DNA of 64,000 nt, from positions 33,955,502 to 34,019,501 of the forward strand of contig NC_059477.1 in NCBI RefSeq assembly GCF_018139145.2, in the 5' to 3' direction. The notes beneath the pieces were generated by a model. That model saw only the letters and a list, made by a program, of their open reading frames with translations, ran no database searches and was not told the DNA's origin. Within the stretch, counting starts at the first letter, position 1. Every line of letters starts with the position of its first letter. This document shows positions 59,780 through 64,000 of this stretch, piece by piece. This DNA is from Gymnogyps californianus. Lineage: Eukaryota; Chordata; Aves; Accipitriformes; Cathartidae. Position numbers and translations under genes: made by a program.

Positions 59780-59950
59780 GGCTTATTTCCAAGTCTCTGC
59801 CTGGCCATGGTCTTTCTGCAAGTGTCCTTGGGCCTGTCACTTAATTCCTTCTCCTCGGTTCCCAGTCTGTAAAGTGAAAGCATCGGCACTTAACTACTTC
59901 ACATTGATGTTGCCAGAACAAATATAAGGCAATTTGAAAAGCCCTGATGA
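59780..59950 (+). repeat. MIR SINE fragment
   Basis: 'caagtctctgcctggccatg' (about 59791), 'gtgtccttgggcctgtcact' (about 59822-59841), 'taattccttctcctcggttc' and 'ccagtctgtaaagtgaaag' follow the MIR core from the box-B-proximal part through to 'cctcatctgtaaaatgaaga'. Sense orientation. The length suggests most of the core is retained. Confidence 0.75.
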
Positions 59951-61109
59951 TGTAATAATGAGAATCAGATAAACGCCACTGATGTGGGAAAGAAAGAGGA
60001 TCAAAGAAAGGACAGCAGAAGTATGCAGTTACATCAGAAATTACCTTATGGACATTTTAAGTAACAAAGGAAATCTTTTGGGTCATTGAGTATACCATTC
60101 TACACAGTAAACATTTTTCTCTCTATAAATATCCAAATGTATTCCCACCATAATATAGTCTTTCTTATATTGAGAAAGAGTATTACTTTGTTCTCCTCCT
60201 GGCTAAGAAGTTTTCTGTAATATTGAATTAAATAAGACTTAAGATTTCATGATTAAAAAAGAAACAAGTTGCAATTAATAAAAGAGCTCAGACATACAGT
60301 GACAACGTAGGGACTTATTTTCATTTAGACAAAGGTGACAAAACTTATATTGCTGAGCTCATTTGACAGAAATAAATGCAGTCTGCCAGTAAATTTTAAA
60401 TGGAGAAACAATTTTGGCCACAGCTGTCTCTTGAAGTCCAGAAATATTGAACACTAGCTTGACTATCAAGGAGCTGTCATCAAAAAGTGATCTTTTGTCC
60501 CAAAGTTCTCCTTTTCTAGCTAATATCATCACTGATGTGCTTAGATCCATCTGAGCCAGTTACTCTTCATCCAGATTCCAGTTTTATCCAGAACATATGC
60601 AGCTGGGAAGATGCACTTTAATATAAAAATCACAATACAGTTAATACGATCCTGGTAGCTCAAACCTTTCAAAAGAATCCCTTCACCTAAATCAACAGTA
60701 CAAACTCATTAGTCTGGGTTTTTCTCTGGATATTGGCAGGTAGCAAAGTGCTTTATTAAACTTCTGCAACAGCAAGTGAATGTACCTCTGAAGATATATT
60801 ATTTTTAATTTAGTGCTACAAGACAAATCATGGGCTTCATATTGAGCAATCAAATATTTTCATAATATTTTGCTTGTTCAATTGTTTTTTCAGTCAGTAA
60901 ATTCAACCCCAAAGCAAACAAAATCCCTAGATTTTCCAGAAAATGCAAACAGTAAAACTCAAACTACCTGGGATAAGGTTGGTAGTTATTGTCACCCGCA
61001 TTTTCCTAAATAATCCTCTTCCCTGCCTTTTGTGCCAAAGTAAAACTAAGAGGCATGGTAAGTGGTAAATGATGGAATTTGAAAAAAAACTCTCACACCA
61101 CCATAAAAG
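59951..61109. other. Unique AT-rich non-coding DNA
   Basis: No gene, RNA or recognised repeat. Open frames are all at or below about 65 codons. Confidence 0.5.
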
Positions 61110-61290
61110 CCAGGTATATTATTGTTACTGCTATTTCTTGCATCAACCTAGTATGTGGTGGTTGCAAAGAAAGACCAGGGCCCCATTGAATTAAATTCTA
61201 TACAGACTAAGAGACTGGCCAAGGACACTTCTGGCAGAGCTAGGAACTGACCTCTCTTCCCACCAGCCTCCCCAGTAACTATCGTTTCCC
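61110..61290 (-). repeat. L2/MIR-type sauropsid repeat
   Basis: 'aagaccagggccccattgaa' (about 61170-61189), 'agagactggccaaggacact' (about 61210) and 'tctggcagagctaggaactg' (about 61230) followed by 'acctctcttccc' occur in the expected order. The corresponding consensus phrases are 'accagggccccattgtgct', 'gacttgcccaaggtcacac' and 'agtggcagagctgggaat' then 'agaacccaggtctcc'. It is antisense to MIR convention and non-coding. Confidence 0.75.
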
Positions 61291-61419
61291 TTCATCGTGC
61301 ACACTTTATACAGGAGTCAGTCAGAACAAACCTCAGGCTCCATTTAAAATGAGAGTTATATTTGCTAACAGTAGTTTCTCATTCATGCTCATCTTTCATC
61401 TAGAACCTGTCCTTCTCTG

Positions 61420-61935
61420 AGTTTTGTTTCCTTGCTTATTTCTGTACCTAATCCTAGGACCTCAGTCCTGGGGACAATTTCAAGCCTGCTTGTCCTGGAA
61501 GGCAATTTGCATGAGAATTGAAGCTGGCCAGAAACACTCTCTTCTTGCAGGGTTTGCATCCAAGGAGGAGCATCCAAGTCTTGTGGTCCCACTGAGGCCC
61601 TCCGCATGGTATCACAGGAGGGAAGGGACACACGTGCATGGGGACCCCACGCTGCAGCAGGGCATGGCACAGACCAGTTGCTCCCAAAGGCCATCTTATG
61701 CTGCACATACAGCAGTGCGATCAGCTCCTGTTCCCCTTGTCTGGAGCAGTGTATGATGTCCAGGCTGGGACTGCCCTGCTGGAGCAACCCCAGCTTTCCA
61801 GAGAAAATCCTGTCCTGCAGCAATCACATGGTCACATTTGGCTGGCCATCCCTTGGGTTTACCTTTCCCTGGAAGCCGGGAAGGCTGCTTCAGACAGCCT
61901 GGAGGACTTGAGCCTCTTCCACCTCGTCTGACTAT
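61420..61935. other. GC-richer patch with overlapping open frames on both strands
   Basis: About 500 bp of GC-richer unique DNA in which several frames stay open at once. These include 61389-61823 on the minus strand (144 codons) and 61424-61756, 61606-61911 and 61638-61931 on the plus strand (97-110 codons). None resembles a known protein, and none stands out over the others. The most economical reading is stop-poor GC-rich non-coding DNA. A non-coding exon or a decayed retrocopy are alternatives I cannot exclude. Confidence 0.35.
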
Positions 61936-64000
61936 GAATTGCTTTCTCACAGGTTTCTTTTTTCTCCAGAGACTCCTTTTTCAATGTCTAATTTCTCGCA
62001 GACCTTTTAAGCACTCAGTTCTGCCAAAAAAAAGATGTATAGTCTTGCCCTGGGCCCTGAAAGTGGACCTTGGTCTTGCATTTATTTATATAGTTGTTGT
62101 GTTTCTCTCCTGCTGGTTTCTCCAATAACTAGACATATAAAAATGTAAAATGGATATCGATATGCTGGAACGATGCTTCACCATCAATCACATGCACTGT
62201 TGGCTAAATTATACCCCATATTCCTAGATTATTAAATACTTACTCCATATCCACCACATGGTCTACTTATCTAACACCCCATTTACAAAAAAATATCCAG
62301 CACTTAAAAGTAAGGACTTTTATAGTTAAGGACTTCATAAATCTTGCATTGCCCATAAAACAATACACATGCACACGGCCACACAATTTACCGGGTGTAA
62401 GCTCTGGTCCCTTGTTTCCAGACCTGGAGGGTTTTACCTCTTGGCTGTTGTTAACAGTCCTCTCCAGAAATATCTTCATCATCTTCCTAAGCAAAAAGAG
62501 CTGTGTGTCTTCATGGACACATGGTACCTACTCATGATCGCACTAAGGCTGGTAACAAAAATTCCCATTTCTGTGCAAGAAAAATATGACCCATACCTGA
62601 TATGAGTAAAAGCAGACTCAAGTGCTAAATCCTCAACAGAAAAATTTTGTAAATAACCTTGCTTTACTCTGATACAAGTTCTTCCAGTATAGCTGGCATT
62701 TGGAGTTTCAGGAATATTTAATTATATAGAAAGCCTTAAGGGGCAATAACAAGCTCGTTTCTGAGCTAATGGGAGAGAAAAGAATACGAGATTAAAATCT
62801 AAAAATTAAATAGAGGGTCATTCTTTTTAATGACTAATAACTCTCAAAGAATTTAAGTTTCAATTAAATTCTGACTCCAAAGGTATTTATGTAGTCATGA
62901 AACTATTTTTAAATATTTCACATTCAGAGTGCTCCAGTTTCCTCACTGGTTCTGGCTAATATCAGACGCCATTATGATATCTGAGCAACTTTGCAGAAGC
63001 TCTGTTTTTTGCTTTTAACCTCTTGTTCAAAGTAGTGGTTTTATTTTCTGTTCATGTCTTTGGAGTTTTTCATGATTTCTTAGAAAATTCTGCTGCCTGT
63101 AGGATAAATAGCGCAAAATTTAGGCCAAACCAGGTTACTTGCACCTTTAAGTACAGAATGAAAAGAGGAAGTTAGAGTTTGGTGACTAGAGCATTCAGGT
63201 GGGAAAATAACATAAGGCAGGCAGCTATCTGGGCATGAGGGAATTACTGCCTGTCCTGGAACAAGGGAAAAAAGGGAAAAGCACCCCTTTTCATAAGAGG
63301 ACACACAGAACAGCACAAGGTAGCCACTGATATAGGTCTAGGAATGCAGAAATATTTTACAAGTCTAAGAAAATATAAATGCTCTCATTTGGCAACATGC
63401 AGACACATGACTCTCAGATGTTAAACCCAAACGCTTTCACACATATTAAGAGCAGAGCTGTATCAGCCAACATCTTGCATTAATTTATATAAGCAGCTCA
63501 GGGATTCCCAGGTTACAAAGCATTGTGGTTTTCTAGGAAAAAAACCCAAACACCTTCAGTTAGAATCCAGCTAATGTTGGAAGTAGGAGTCACGGCTCAC
63601 CCGGCTTGTGCCTGGAGTACTGAGGTCCTCCGTGCGAGTAGAGGTCTCCTCACCAGTCTGAGAGTGGGCCTAGTCTTCTCAGAGAACACTACGAGTCCTT
63701 TATAAATCTTTGTTTTATAACATGTATTATTGTGTCTCCAGAGTCTACAACCTCAAACAGGTTTCCATTGCATGAGACAGACACCTCTGCTTTCCTATAG
63801 GCCCAACAACGACTGCAGCTTTGATATGCCAGTAATGAACTTCCTCTCCTCTCTCCCAGCTCGAGGTAGGAATTTCTGTTATCATTAACTACCCAAAATG
63901 GACACTATTTCCCGCTGTACTGATGTACTGCAAGGAAGAGATGCAGCTCACGTCCATAGTACTTGGGGTTTCTTCTGTTGCTATTGGTGCACCAAGCGAT
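61936..64000. other. Unique non-coding DNA
   Basis: No gene or repeat recognised to the end of the window. Open frames of 60-96 codons are scattered and unconvincing. Confidence 0.5.

Noticed and set aside
1..64000. Endogenous retrovirus or LTR elements, bacterial-type operons, rRNA or snRNA genes, telomeric repeats, mitochondrial insertions
   Set aside because: I looked for primer-binding sites, LTR pairs, gag/pol-like motifs, ribosomal and snRNA core motifs, TTAGGG arrays and mitochondrial protein-like frames, and saw none.

Overview
The window is 64 kb of AT-rich (about 40% G+C by eye), CpG-poor vertebrate nuclear DNA with no protein-coding or RNA gene that I can recognise. Its old repeats point to a sauropsid (crocodilian, turtle or bird). 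They are decayed CR1 LINE fragments, MIR/L2-tail fragments, and short palindromic repeats built on the 'gcctgatcct ... cattgactt' theme. The lack of primate- or rodent-type SINEs and L1 argues against a mammal. I cannot decide between bird, crocodilian and turtle without alignment. All recognisable repeats are heavily diverged, which suggests slow transposon turnover.

Layout. 0-1.8 kb: a CR1 fragment (385-1120, minus) and an L2/MIR-tail fragment. 1.8-12.3 kb: mostly unique sequence, with two more CR1 3' ends (9295-9640 and 12075-12260, both minus) and a possible DNA-transposon end near 8.8 kb. 12.3-22.2 kb: unique DNA with a GC-richer patch at 14.3-15.7 kb. 22.2-24.2 kb: two L2/MIR-type fragments and a 42-bp purine/pyrimidine alternating tract. 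24.2-35.2 kb: unique DNA with a perfect oestrogen-response-element-like palindrome at 31.86 kb. 35.2-36.0 kb: a cluster of three simple-sequence tracts (AT/CA, CCTCT, poly-C). 41.7-42.4 kb: a sense-strand CR1 fragment from the end of its reverse-transcriptase ORF. 50.9-61.3 kb: the densest run of MIR/L2-type relics. It also holds the most unusual stretch, a CpG-enriched GC-rich patch at 53.05-53.72 kb carrying a perfect 19-bp inverted repeat.

The longest open frames (about 145-151 codons) match what chance gives in this much non-coding sequence and resemble no protein family I know. The window is therefore best read as intergenic or deep-intronic DNA. Its interest lies in possible regulatory DNA, a candidate structured RNA, and unstable simple repeats. 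I found no convincing new multi-gene system. Repeat boundaries are approximate because they rest on recognising motifs, not on an alignment.
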